In this document: positions 19,581 to 27,942 of the stretch, piece after piece | How the letters are laid out: each line of letters begins with the position of its first letter | How positions within the stretch are numbered: the first letter of the stretch is position 1 | Source: Urinicoccus massiliensis | Lineage (GTDB): Bacteria; Bacillota; Clostridia; Tissierellales; Peptoniphilaceae | Length of the DNA: 64,000 nucleotides | Assembly (NCBI RefSeq): GCF_900120405.1 | Contig: NZ_LT635493.1 | Location: 1,131,965 to 1,195,964, forward strand | Direction of reading: 5' to 3' | Position numbers and translations under genes: made by a program | Notes under the pieces: generated by a model | The model's input: only the letters and a program-made list of their open reading frames with translations | Database searches by the model: none | What the model was told of the DNA's origin: nothing

Positions 19581-20373
19581 GGTCGGGGTCCTTTCTGGTT
19601 AGGAGTTTATAGAGTCGTCTTTGGAGGGGAACAGCTAAAAAGAGCATGGTAAAGGTGCCTAAAAAGCTGGTTAAAAGTTGGGAGGCTGAGGCGTAGGCTG
19701 AAATGGTGTCAGCATAGTCGGGCATGGTAGCTGTCAGGGAGGAAGAGGCGGCAGCCATCATGGATGCTGACCCGACCCCTGAGGCCATGGACAAACTTTC
19801 AATGGAAAAGCCCAGGTTTAAAAAGATGGGGGCCACAATGCTATAGAACATGGCGCCAAAGAGGGTGCCGAAAATGTATTGAGATAGGACGCCTCGTCCT
19901 TGGGGTGAATCCAGAGTATATTTTTCAGAAATATAGGCCAACTCGCCTTCCCGCCCAATCCCCAGGGTGGATCCGATGGCTTCTTGCCGCAGGCCCAGCA
20001 GGATGGCAATGGGTAGTCCGATGAGGACGGTTCCCAGGTTGCCCAGTTCTTGCAAAAGGAAGACCCAACCGATACTTAGGATTTCATGCAACTTGGGAGC
20101 CACATCTGCCCCATACCTGGCCAGGAGGGGGAGCATGATGATGATCATGTAGCTGGAAGAAAAGTGGATGTTGGATTCGGAATAAATTTTTTGAATTAGA
20201 CCATGACGGAAGGCTTTAATTCCCAGGCCCATGGTAATGACCAGGGCAAAGACCAAGGGGAGGAAGTTAAAGGTCAGGCCGGCGATGGTAAAGGATTGGA
20301 AGCCGATAAATTCGGCAATGGTGATAACGACTAAAACAAATAAGATAAGGATGGATAGGTCTTTAATCTTCAT
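19573..20373 (-). CDS. DUF3100 family membrane protein
   Basis: 266 residues with about eight membrane segments. It carries the glycine/serine-rich MASGVGSASMMAAASSSL stretch typical of DUF3100 proteins, which suggests a substrate pore. It sits between an M20 amidohydrolase and a second small membrane protein, with overlaps on both sides, so a role in importing the amide or peptide cleaved by the amidohydrolase is likely. The transport role is inferred from context. Confidence 0.7.
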   Translation of the reverse strand: MKIKDLSILILFVLVVITIAEFIGFQSFTIAGLTFNFLPLVFALVITMGLGIKAFRHGLIQKIYSESNIHFSSSYMIIIMLPLLARYGADVAPKLHEILSIGWVFLLQELGNLGTVLIGLPIAILLGLRQEAIGSTLGIGREGELAYISEKYTLDSPQGRGVLSQYIFGTLFGAMFYSIVAPIFLNLGFSIESLSMASGVGSASMMAAASSSLTATMPDYADTISAYASASQLLTSFLGTFTMLFLAVPLQRRLYKLLTRKDPDHE

Positions 20374-21637
20374 GAATGGTGCCTCCTAATTCACTAAGGG
20401 CAGACTTGTAGTCTTGGTAGCTGCGGCGGTAGAGTTTTTTGGGGTCGATTTTTCCCGACAGGTGGAAGAAGAGGTCAAAGAGGTAGCTGGGGAAACGGTC
20501 CAGGACAAAGTCCAGGTCAACATGGTTGAAGTCCAGGCCGTGGGGGCGACCGCAAAATCCGCTGTAACCAATTTGCAGGCAGGGGAAGAGGTAGGACAAG
20601 TCGCCAATGTCTCCAGAAGCGGCAACGGGCCGGTTGGTGTAGCAGTCAAATTGACTGTACTGGTCCCGGGTAAAGTCCAGGCAAAGTTGAGATAGGTACT
20701 TGTCTTGGACAAAGGGCAGGTAGCCTGTTTCTGTTTCAATGGTCAACTTGCCGCCAAAGGCATAGGCTGAGCCTTGGGCCAGACGGTCTAATTGCTTGGA
20801 CAAAAGAGTTAGGTAGTCCAGGTCATTGGACCGGATGTCTGTTCCCAGGGTGATGGAGTCGGGAATGGTGTTGATCCCCTGGCTAGCTTCTAAGATAACG
20901 GGGTTGACCCGGACCATCTTGCTTTCATTAAATTGCTGGCGGGCCAGGCCCAGGTTGGTTTGGAAGCTGGTGGCCATGGACAGGGCGTTGATTCCGTCCC
21001 AGGGGGCAAAACCGCAATGGGCGGCTTGGCCTTCAAAGTGGTAGTACTTGTAGAGGAAGCCGGCCAGGTCGCATAAAAATTCCACAGAGTCCTTGGGATA
21101 GGAACCACCCATGGTGTGGGTGCAAATCCCAAAGTCATAGTCGTCAAAAATTCCCAACCGCATCCCCTCGGGCTTGCCGCCGAAATAAAAAATTTCTCCC
21201 CCGTCCCGCAAGTCTTTTCTGTGGTCCAGGTCTACATATTCTTCTGCCGGGACAAAGACGAAGTCGATGGCATAGTCCAGCTTTTTATAGACTTGGTCTT
21301 GGATCAGCCGTTTGAAAAGGGCCAGGGCAATTCCTGTTTGGGTGTAGTGGCCACAAACATGGGCGGCGCCTGTTTCGGGGTCCCCATGGGCATAGCCCGG
21401 GAGATAGAGGGCATCCAATTCAGCCACAAAGCACATTTTTAGAGCCTTGTCCTGACTTCCCGGAAGGGAAAATTTCAGGCCTGTCCGGGCAAATTCCTGG
21501 TAGCTGATGTCGGGACAATATTTTTTCATATAGTCCAAGACCAGCCCCTTGGTCTTCCACTCTTCATAGCCCAACTCAGGATGGTTGAAAATATCAAGAG
21601 TGATTTTTTTAATTTCTTCAAGATCAGATTTTTTCAT
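20363..21637 (-). CDS. M20 family amidohydrolase/peptidase
   Basis: 424 residues. The metal-binding HVCGHYTQTG motif and the glutamate pair in FVPAEEYVDL are those of M20D amidohydrolases (aminoacylase, AbgA/AbgB-like). The dimerisation domain lies at about residues 190-310 and begins near AAHCGFAPWDGINAL. Metal dependence, probably zinc or manganese, is known for the family; the substrate is unknown. It is first in an operon with two membrane proteins, suggesting uptake and hydrolysis of an N-acyl or aminobenzoyl-type amide. Confidence 0.82.
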   Translation of the reverse strand: MKKSDLEEIKKITLDIFNHPELGYEEWKTKGLVLDYMKKYCPDISYQEFARTGLKFSLPGSQDKALKMCFVAELDALYLPGYAHGDPETGAAHVCGHYTQTGIALALFKRLIQDQVYKKLDYAIDFVFVPAEEYVDLDHRKDLRDGGEIFYFGGKPEGMRLGIFDDYDFGICTHTMGGSYPKDSVEFLCDLAGFLYKYYHFEGQAAHCGFAPWDGINALSMATSFQTNLGLARQQFNESKMVRVNPVILEASQGINTIPDSITLGTDIRSNDLDYLTLLSKQLDRLAQGSAYAFGGKLTIETETGYLPFVQDKYLSQLCLDFTRDQYSQFDCYTNRPVAASGDIGDLSYLFPCLQIGYSGFCGRPHGLDFNHVDLDFVLDRFPSYLFDLFFHLSGKIDPKKLYRRSYQDYKSALSELGGTIHED

Positions 21638-21657
21638 AGGACCTCCATTTTAGATAT

Positions 21658-21674
21658 GATAGTTCTATACTATC
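21658..21674. promoter_or_regulatory. Palindrome in the M20 operon promoter
   Basis: GATAGT-TCTAT-ACTATC lies 21-37 bases upstream of the M20 start, where a repressor would act. The binding protein is unknown. Confidence 0.35.
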
Positions 21675-21754
21675 CATTTAGAGAAAAGACTGCAAGGGAA
21701 AAGAAAAAAAGCTTTTTCAAAAAAGAAAAAAGTTTTAACAAGAAAATAGGCTAA

Positions 21755-21836
21755 TAAAAAGAAAATATTTTTTTAAATAAGAATAGCTTTTAAATGGGTT
21801 TTAAAAAATCCTTGGGATAAAAAGAAAATATTTTTT
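21755..21836. repeat. 19-base direct repeat, two copies
   Basis: TAAAAAGAAAATATTTTTT is at 21755-21773 and identically at 21818-21836, in the A-rich spacer. Each copy is partly self-complementary (AAAATATTTT). It might bind a nucleoid protein or simply reflect low complexity. Confidence 0.45.
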
Positions 21837-21945
21837 GAAAAATCCAAGAAGAATAGGTAAATACAGGCTTTTTAAGAAGTCGTCAAAGAGGTAAATAATA
21901 TGAGAGCACGGACATATGAACCAGGACAGATAATAAAAATGATTG

Positions 21946-21974
21946 TTGACATCACTTTCTTGTCGTGATAAGAT
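21946..21974 (+). promoter_or_regulatory. Sigma-A promoter of zinT
   Basis: TTGACA at 21946-21951, exactly 17 bases, then TAAGAT at 21969-21974. It is the only near-consensus promoter between the M20 operon and zinT and predicts a leader of about 150 bases. Confidence 0.75.
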
Positions 21975-22127
21975 GAACATGTAAAACGAATGATTGAGTG
22001 GCAGGGCCTGGAAGCTCCAAGTGCTGCAAGATTGTAGCTTGGGAATGGTTTGTTAAGAAAAAAACCCCTCTTCATAGTTTTCCGGGGCTAGACCAGGCCG
22101 CCACAAGATCAAAAACAGGAGGACAAA

Positions 22128-22793
22128 ATGAAAAAAACAAAATTACTTTTAGTAATCGGGGCTTTATCTTGCTCCATGCTTTTATTTGCTTGCGGACCTA
22201 AAGACAATGCAGGCAACAATGCTGCTCCGGCAAACAATGCCAGTGCCAATGCTGAAAACAACAAGGAAAAAGCAGACGCAGAAGCAGCAAAAGACGACAA
22301 GGTCTCCCTGGCTGATTGGGAAGGCGAATGGAACAACATGGGTGGCTACCTAGAACGCCCTGAAGTTCAATCTGCTTACGAAGAATTAGCTAAAAAGGAA
22401 AATGTTGATGTGGCCAAGGCTAAAGCAGACTACCTTGCCAAGAGACAATGTGACTTTGACGGCTTAAAAATCGAAGGCGACAAGATTACCTACCTATCTA
22501 CTTTCCCTGCAGACAAGGGCGAAGTAAAGGGTGAAGGAACTTACAAGTTTATTGAATCAAAAGAAGTTCCCCACGGAAACGCAACCTTGGAATGGGATAT
22601 TTTTGAAGCAGAAGGAGATGCTCCTTACAAGTATTTATTAATGATGCCTGTCCATGGTGAAGAAGCTCTAACCCATTTCCACATGCGCTATGGTGATGAC
22701 AAAGACGAATTATTGGCTAAAGAAGGTTGGTTCCCAACTTTTGTAAAACCATCTTCTACCAATGATCAAATTATTGGAGAAATTGCAGAATAA
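22128..22793 (+). CDS. zinT: ZinT-like zinc-binding lipoprotein
   Basis: 221 residues with a lipoprotein signal (LLFAC lipobox, Cys22), an Ala/Asn/Lys-rich linker (about 27-58) and a ZinT/YodA lipocalin-like domain (60-221) beginning SLADWEGEWNNMGGYL. The conserved metal motif THFHMRYG is present. ZinT proteins bind zinc outside the membrane and pass it to ZnuA-type receptors, and a ZnuA-like gene is next. The long leader suggests regulated expression. Confidence 0.9.
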   Translation: MKKTKLLLVIGALSCSMLLFACGPKDNAGNNAAPANNASANAENNKEKADAEAAKDDKVSLADWEGEWNNMGGYLERPEVQSAYEELAKKENVDVAKAKADYLAKRQCDFDGLKIEGDKITYLSTFPADKGEVKGEGTYKFIESKEVPHGNATLEWDIFEAEGDAPYKYLLMMPVHGEEALTHFHMRYGDDKDELLAKEGWFPTFVKPSSTNDQIIGEIAE

Positions 22794-22841
22794 TTTATTC
22801 TAAAATACCTTCAAAAAAAGAGATAAAGATGAAAACAAGTG

Positions 22842-22870
22842 GGACAGGGCAACCTGTCCTTTCTTGTGTC
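22842..22870 (+). terminator. Hairpin between zinT and the zinc-binding protein gene
   Basis: GGACAGG-GCAA-CCTGTCC with a GNRA-like loop is followed by TTTCTTGT. It would partly terminate zinT transcripts and lower expression of the transporter genes behind it. Confidence 0.65.
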
Positions 22871-22886
22871 AAGAAAGGAGGACCTT

Positions 22887-24203
22887 TTGCGAAAAAAAGG
22901 AAGATATCTTTTGGCCCTTTTGGCCCTGGTTTGTCTGACGGCCTGCGGGGGCGGAGAGAAAAAAAGTGACAAGCCTTTAATTTATACGTCCTTTTTCCCC
23001 ATCCAAGACATGACCAAGCTGATTGCCGGGGAGACGGCAGATGTAGAATCTTTCATGCCTGTGGACAAGGAACCCCACCTTTGGGAACCCTCTCCCAAGG
23101 ACATGAAAAGATTGGCCAAGGCCGACCTCTTGGTAGTCAATGGGGCCAACATGGAGCCCTGGCTGGACCAGGTCAAGGAAAACTTGCCCAACCTGGACAT
23201 CTTAAAATTGTCCGACAGTGTGGACTTGATTTCCTACAAGGGAGCCGCAGCCATTGGCGACTTCCAATATATGACGGAATTAAAGCTGGACAATAAACGC
23301 CATGAAATCGAGTTTGGCCACACCCATGAAAATGTCATGCGGGTTTGCTTTTTCAGGCAAGACGGGTCAAAACTGGAAGACCTGGTGAAAAAAGGGAAAA
23401 AATATATGGAGGCCAAGGGAAAATTGGTGCCCCAAAATTCCACCATTGACGTGGAAGAAGGAAAGGTCTACGGCCTTGAAATGGGCCACGAATCCGGACA
23501 AATCTATTATAAGGTGCCCCAGGAAGGGAAGTGGATTTTTATCAGTGACCGGATTTCAGAAGACCTCTTGCCCTACTATCTCCAAGATTCTGATGGAGAG
23601 CTTTTAAAGGACAAGGGCAAGCAAAAAGACCTTATGGAGGGGTCTTCTTCAGGTATGGATAAGATCAACTACGACCCCCACTCCTGGCTGTCTGTAGTCA
23701 ATGGCAAAAAATACTTTAATGCCATCCAGGAAAAGCTGGTGGAAAAGTATCCGGAAAATGCCCGGCTCTACAAGAAAAACAAGCTCAAGTGCGTGGACAA
23801 GTTGACAGACATTGATGCCCAATACAATGAAAAGTTCAAGGCCCTAAACCGGCGGGAATTTTTAGTAGTCCACTATGCCTATGCCTATATTGCCCGGGAC
23901 TTCAACCTGATCCAATACCCCCTCCAAGGCCTGACAAGTCTAGAATCGCCGTCCTTGAAGACCATCCGTAAGGCAGTAGACTTTGCCCGGGACCGGAAGA
24001 TTGACACGGTCTTTTACGAATATGGCAAGCCCCCCAAGGAGGCCCAGGCCCTGGCCGAAGAAATTGGCGGCAAGGTGGTTCCCCTGGCTTCTATGGAATT
24101 TGTCACAGCAGACCAAAAGAAAAATAACCAGGGTTATTTGGACCTGATGGAAATGAACATTAAAAATATATACGAATCCTTACAAGATGGAGGTGGCCAG
24201 TGA
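22887..24203 (+). CDS. Zinc/metal ABC transporter substrate-binding lipoprotein
   Basis: 438 residues, ZnuA/AdcA family. Lipobox LTAC; metal ligands His64 (EPHLWEPS), His265 (YDPHSW) and His329 (VVHYAYAY). In place of the short His-rich loop there is a ~135-residue, beta-rich insert (about 124-259) with several histidines (HTHENVM, MGHESGQ). It is not a ZinT domain by its motifs. The start is a TTG five bases after AAGGAGG; longer starts would bury the signal peptide. It overlaps znuC by four bases. Confidence 0.88.
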   Translation: MRKKGRYLLALLALVCLTACGGGEKKSDKPLIYTSFFPIQDMTKLIAGETADVESFMPVDKEPHLWEPSPKDMKRLAKADLLVVNGANMEPWLDQVKENLPNLDILKLSDSVDLISYKGAAAIGDFQYMTELKLDNKRHEIEFGHTHENVMRVCFFRQDGSKLEDLVKKGKKYMEAKGKLVPQNSTIDVEEGKVYGLEMGHESGQIYYKVPQEGKWIFISDRISEDLLPYYLQDSDGELLKDKGKQKDLMEGSSSGMDKINYDPHSWLSVVNGKKYFNAIQEKLVEKYPENARLYKKNKLKCVDKLTDIDAQYNEKFKALNRREFLVVHYAYAYIARDFNLIQYPLQGLTSLESPSLKTIRKAVDFARDRKIDTVFYEYGKPPKEAQALAEEIGGKVVPLASMEFVTADQKKNNQGYLDLMEMNIKNIYESLQDGGGQ

Positions 24204-24322
24204 AGGCTGTTGAAATAAAAGACCTAACCTTTGCCTACGGGCAGGAAGATGTTTTAAAAGACTGTCAACTCCAGGTGGAAACCGGAGAAATGACCTTGAT
24301 CCTAGGGGGCAACGGAAGCGGG
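24200..24322 (+). pseudogene. znuC: znuC-like ATPase gene, cut in Walker A
   Basis: A GTG start with a GGAGGTGG ribosome site overlaps the binding-protein stop. The 41 codons read as a typical metal-ABC ATPase N-terminus up to LGGNGSG, the first part of Walker A. The expected KST and everything after is replaced by AT-rich foreign DNA; the frame then runs on for 40 unrelated codons. No remainder of znuC or the permease gene is in the window. The cut marks the left end of the mobile region and should abolish this transporter. Confidence 0.85.
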
Positions 24323-24485
24323 GACAGTGATATAATGATGACAGATACAATAAATCCATTAAAATCAAAGTTTAAAGGCTTCCACAAAACTTTTAAACAA
24401 GACGATTTAGGATTAAGTCTGTCATCTTTTTTATTAAATTAACAAAAAAGAAAAGAAAACATAAGTAATAAGGATTGAAGAGAAT

Positions 24486-24776
24486 ATGATAATATTTAGA
24501 GTTTTTTTCAAAATCATATTGTTTCCTATTAGTATAGCGTTAAGTATCATCACTCTATTTTTAACGTTTGTATTAGGACTCAGCACAATATTTTTCAAAC
24601 TGATTTCATTTATCGCTATTATGGGATTTTTAGGATCTGTTTATCATGGAGAAAAAGCACTTGCTATAGAGGCAATTATACTAGCATATCTTTTTAGTCC
24701 TTATGGCTTGCCAGTGCTAGGATATTTTATTATAGAAGTGATAGAAGGGGTGAATGAAAGAATAAAAGTAATTTAA
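24486..24776 (+). CDS. CD1845-like small membrane protein
   Basis: 96 residues with three or four hydrophobic helices. Composition, size and place at the left end of the element resemble the CD1845 family of small membrane proteins found in Tn1549-like ICEs. Function unknown. A terminator hairpin lies 34 bases after the stop. The 35-codon frame just before it (24338-24442) is not recognisable. Confidence 0.6.
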   Translation: MIIFRVFFKIILFPISIALSIITLFLTFVLGLSTIFFKLISFIAIMGFLGSVYHGEKALAIEAIILAYLFSPYGLPVLGYFIIEVIEGVNERIKVI

Positions 24777-24809
24777 ATATAAAAATAAATAGATTAAAAC
24801 GATGAAAAA

Positions 24810-24842
24810 GAGATAGCAAAATCAAAGCTATCTCTTTTTATA
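24810..24842 (+). terminator. Rho-independent terminator
   Basis: A perfect stem GAGATAGC / GCTATCTC with a nine-base loop is followed by TTTTTATA. The first group II intron copy begins only a few bases downstream. Confidence 0.85.
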
Positions 24843-24845
24843 GGT

Positions 24846-25460
24846 GTGCTCGGCATGAGCATATTCTAACAGGTGAAAGTCCTTAGCACGCCCGGTAGTG
24901 GGAAGTGCATAGCTGAAGGCAAGGGTGTCCATCGTGAGGTGGAATCTGAAGGAAGCCCTAGGCAAACTCTTGGTCTGACGAACAGAAATCACATCAGGCA
25001 GGTACGTAGGATAAGCTTGCCTAACAAAGTAAAATCCAATAACTACACGGAATGCGTAAATGTAAATGTGGCAGATAGATGAGAGGAAAGAATATGCCCT
25101 TACCCGAGGAGGTCTCATAGACGACTAGTAGTAACAACGAACTATGAGAAGTCAGCAGAAGTCATAGTACTAGGAAACAATTTTCTAGGAAGGACTGAAC
25201 TAAAGGAGGTATGAATTTATGAAGGAAACAACCTATGACGTAAATTGTAGAAAAAAATAATAACCAAACTACCAGAAAATAACTCGGAAAGTGAAGATAA
25301 GGTAGCTGGACATATTCATGGAAAGATTGACTTCGAAAGGAAATACCAAAGGAGAACTGAATTAAGTTCGAATTAAACTTTAGAACCGCCGTATACGGAT
25401 CCGTATGTACGGTGGTGTGAGAGGTCGGTAAATGAAATAATCATTTACCTCCTACTCGAT
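24846..25460 (+). ncRNA. ORF-less group II intron, copy 1
   Basis: It begins GTGCTCGGCATGAGC and ends with a domain V-like hairpin (GAACCGCCGTATACGG... then ACGGTGGTG) and a domain VI stem (GGTAAATGA / TCATTTACC), closing CTACTCGAT. Domain IV retains only a 13-codon stub (MKETTYDVNC..., stop) where the maturase gene would lie. Short open frames inside are RNA structure, not genes. It would need a maturase supplied in trans. Confidence 0.8.
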
Positions 25461-25461
25461 T

Positions 25462-26073
25462 GTGCTCGGCATGAGCATATTCTAACAGGTGCAAGTCCTG
25501 AGTGTGCCCGGTAGTGGGAAACACATAGCCAAAGGCAAGGGTGTCCATCGTGAGGTGGAATCTGAAGGAAGCCCCAGGCAAACTCTTGGTCTGACGAACA
25601 GAAATCACATCAGGCAGGTACGTAGGATAAGGCTGCTATACAAGTTGAAGTCCAATAACTACACGGAATGCGTAAATGTAAATGTGGCAGATAGATGAGA
25701 GGAAAGAATATGTTCTTACCCGAGGAGGTCTCATAGGCGACTTAGTAGTAACAACGAACTATGAGAAGTCAGCAGAAGTCATAGTACTAGGAAACAATTT
25801 TCTAGGAAGGACGGAACTAGAGGAGGTATGAATTTATGAAGAAAACAGCCTATGACGTAGATTGTAGAAAAAAATAACCAAACTACCAGAAAATAGCTCG
25901 GAAAGCGAAGATAAGGTAGCTGGACATAGTCATGGAAAATTGACTTCAAAAGGATATACCAAAGGAGAACTGAATTAAGTTCGAATTAAACTTTAGAACC
26001 GCCGTATACGGAACCGTACGTACGGTGGTGTGAGAGGACGGTAGATGAAATAATCATTTACCTCCTACTCGAT
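25462..26073 (+). ncRNA. ORF-less group II intron, copy 2
   Basis: It is collinear with copy 1, one base downstream of it, with many substitutions and a three-base deletion. Domain IV again holds only a 13-codon stub (MKKTAYDVDC..., stop). Near the 5' end GCAC...GTGC of copy 1 is replaced by GTGT...ACAC, a compensatory change that supports a conserved stem. The replication gene's ribosome site lies in the 3' exon. Confidence 0.8.
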
Positions 26074-26093
26074 TGAAAAGAAAGGGGGTTATG

Positions 26094-27056
26094 ATGAAAG
26101 AAATAGTTAAATTTGAATATTATTATGGCAATGAAGCAGAACAATATTCATTTTTTAGGATTCCCAAAACTTTATTTACCGACTTAAATTTAAAAAAACT
26201 ATCCGTAGAAGCAAAAATTCTTTATGGAATTCTACTCGACAGAATGAGCTTGTCAATTAAGAATAAATGGTTAGATGAAGAAAACAAGGTATACATCATC
26301 TATACAATAGAAGAAATTATGGAAGTATTAAATTGGGGGAGAAATAAGTCGGTCAAAGTAATGAAAGAAATTGAAGAGATAGGATTATTAGAAAAAAAGA
26401 GGTTAGGACTTGGAAAGCCAAATTTACTCTATGTAAAGAACTTTATTTACACAGAAAATAATAAAACTACAGAAGTTTCAAAAGCAAACCTTAAGAAGTT
26501 TAAAAAACAAACTTCAGGAAGTTTAGAAAACAAACCTCAAGAAGTTTCAAAAGAGGACTCTAATAATACTGAAACTAATAATACTGATTTTAATAATACC
26601 ACCCCCATATCCCCCTTAGAAAAGCTAGGAGAAAAATCAAAAAAGACTTTGGAGGAGGAAGAATTAAAAGAAACTATAAAAAAGAATATATCTTATGAAA
26701 CCTTTGAAAAAGTAAGAATAGTAGAAAAGAAGCAGGTAGATGTAATGATAAATGTACTTGTAAAAGCCTTAACTAGCTTTACAAACATTAAAATAGGAGG
26801 GAGGCATATATCCAATGAAAATTTTAAAGAAAAATTTCTAAGTCTTAACTATAAACACATAGACTATGTTTTGAAATACCTAAGAGAAAATGCTCCAAAG
26901 GATATTAGAAACATTAATGCCTATCTACTGACTCTCTTATACAATGCAGATGAAAGTATTAGAAACATAGAAGTCATAAAGAGAGAAGATCAGAAAAGAG
27001 AAAACTATGACTATAGTAACGATGAGGATATTTGGAGAGAATTTTTAAATACTTGA
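26094..27056 (+). CDS. ICE replication initiator (RepA-like, N-terminal HTH)
   Basis: 320 residues. The N-terminal ~110 residues (FEYYYGNEAEQYSFFRIPK, then LSVEAKILYGILLDRMSLS) match the RepA N-terminal winged-helix family of Tn1549-like ICEs and theta plasmids. A polar, Asn/Thr-rich linker (about 130-185) leads to a C-terminal DUF6017-like domain. I use the second ATG (26094), five bases after AGGGGG. It probably starts autonomous replication of the excised element. Confidence 0.82.
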   Translation: MKEIVKFEYYYGNEAEQYSFFRIPKTLFTDLNLKKLSVEAKILYGILLDRMSLSIKNKWLDEENKVYIIYTIEEIMEVLNWGRNKSVKVMKEIEEIGLLEKKRLGLGKPNLLYVKNFIYTENNKTTEVSKANLKKFKKQTSGSLENKPQEVSKEDSNNTETNNTDFNNTTPISPLEKLGEKSKKTLEEEELKETIKKNISYETFEKVRIVEKKQVDVMINVLVKALTSFTNIKIGGRHISNENFKEKFLSLNYKHIDYVLKYLRENAPKDIRNINAYLLTLLYNADESIRNIEVIKREDQKRENYDYSNDEDIWREFLNT

Positions 27057-27070
27057 TAGGAGAGGCGCAT

Positions 27071-27928
27071 ATGGAATTAATAAAAGAAATCTTAGAACAG
27101 AAAATAAAAAATGCAGAAACAAATAGTCCATCAAAAGATGAAGAAAATAGGAGTTATATAGATCAAGAAACAGGATTAAAATATTGTGCAAAATGTAAAA
27201 CACCAATTGAAAAAGAAATAGACTTCTTTGGAGAAATAAAAAAAGTTGGTATTTTATGTCAATGTAAAAAAGAAAGACAAAAATTAGAGGAAGAAAAAAG
27301 AAAAGAAAATAAAAGGCTTTTGAAAATTGAACACTTAAAAAAAGAGTGTTTTTCTGATCCTATCCTATTAAATTGGAATTTTAAAAATATGGACAAAGAC
27401 AGTGAGCATGAAAAAGTAGCAAAAAACTATGTTGAAAAATTTGATGAAATATATGAAAACAATATAGGTCTAATTCTTACAGGAAATGTTGGTTGTGGGA
27501 AAACTTACTTTGCAAGTGCCATAGCAAATGCTTTACTAGAAAAAGAAATATCAGTCAAAATGACAAATTTTTCTGTAATTTTAAATGATATGACTAACTT
27601 TGAGATTGATAAGAGTAAGTATATAGATAACCTAAATCATAAGAAACTATTAATTATTGATGATTTTGGAATGGAAAGAGATACAGATTTTGCAGCTGAG
27701 CATATCTTTAACATAATAGATAGTAGATATAGAAGTGGGAAACCTCTAATTATAACAACAAACTTAAATATATCAGCTTTAACTAATCCTGAAACTATAA
27801 AAGATAAAAGAATTTACTCAAGGATACTTGAAATATGCAGTCCCATTATATTTACAGGAGAAAATAGAAGAATAGAAAAAATGAAGGAGAAATCAAAATT
27901 AGCCTATGAAATATTAAAAAAAGAATGA
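27071..27928 (+). CDS. DnaC/IstB-like helicase-loader ATPase
   Basis: 285 residues. A cysteine cluster (YCAKCKTP ... LCQCKKER) near residues 38-65 probably binds zinc. Walker A is GNVGCGKTYFA and Walker B LLIIDDFGME, followed by a sensor region (PLIITTNLN). It is the standard partner of the ICE replication initiator. The ATG at 27071 follows GGAGAGG; the in-frame ATG at 27032 lies inside the previous gene. Confidence 0.9.
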   Translation: MELIKEILEQKIKNAETNSPSKDEENRSYIDQETGLKYCAKCKTPIEKEIDFFGEIKKVGILCQCKKERQKLEEEKRKENKRLLKIEHLKKECFSDPILLNWNFKNMDKDSEHEKVAKNYVEKFDEIYENNIGLILTGNVGCGKTYFASAIANALLEKEISVKMTNFSVILNDMTNFEIDKSKYIDNLNHKKLLIIDDFGMERDTDFAAEHIFNIIDSRYRSGKPLIITTNLNISALTNPETIKDKRIYSRILEICSPIIFTGENRRIEKMKEKSKLAYEILKKE

Positions 27929-27942
27929 AAGTAGGTGAGTGA

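Larger units (their letters stand above)
21638..22127. other. Long spacer with zinT promoter and leader
   Basis: No gene is seen. It holds a GATAGT-5-ACTATC palindrome (21658-21674) at the promoter of the M20 operon, an A-rich tract with a 19-base direct repeat (21755-21773 and 21818-21836), the zinT promoter (21946-21974) and a ~150-base untranslated leader. Confidence 0.6.

Noticed and set aside
24335..24442. 35-codon frame at the left end of the ICE as a gene
   Set aside because: It has no ribosome site, begins inside a TATAAT-like box and matches no family that I recognise.
24873..25082. 69-codon open frame, with a near copy at 25489-25698
   Set aside because: Both lie inside the ORF-less group II intron RNAs; the matching text reflects conserved RNA structure, there is no ribosome site, and the frame covers structural domains.
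24846..26073. Tandem copies read as a CRISPR array or insertion sequence
   Set aside because: The units are ~613 bases with intron-type ends and domain V; there is no short repeat/spacer pattern and no transposase.
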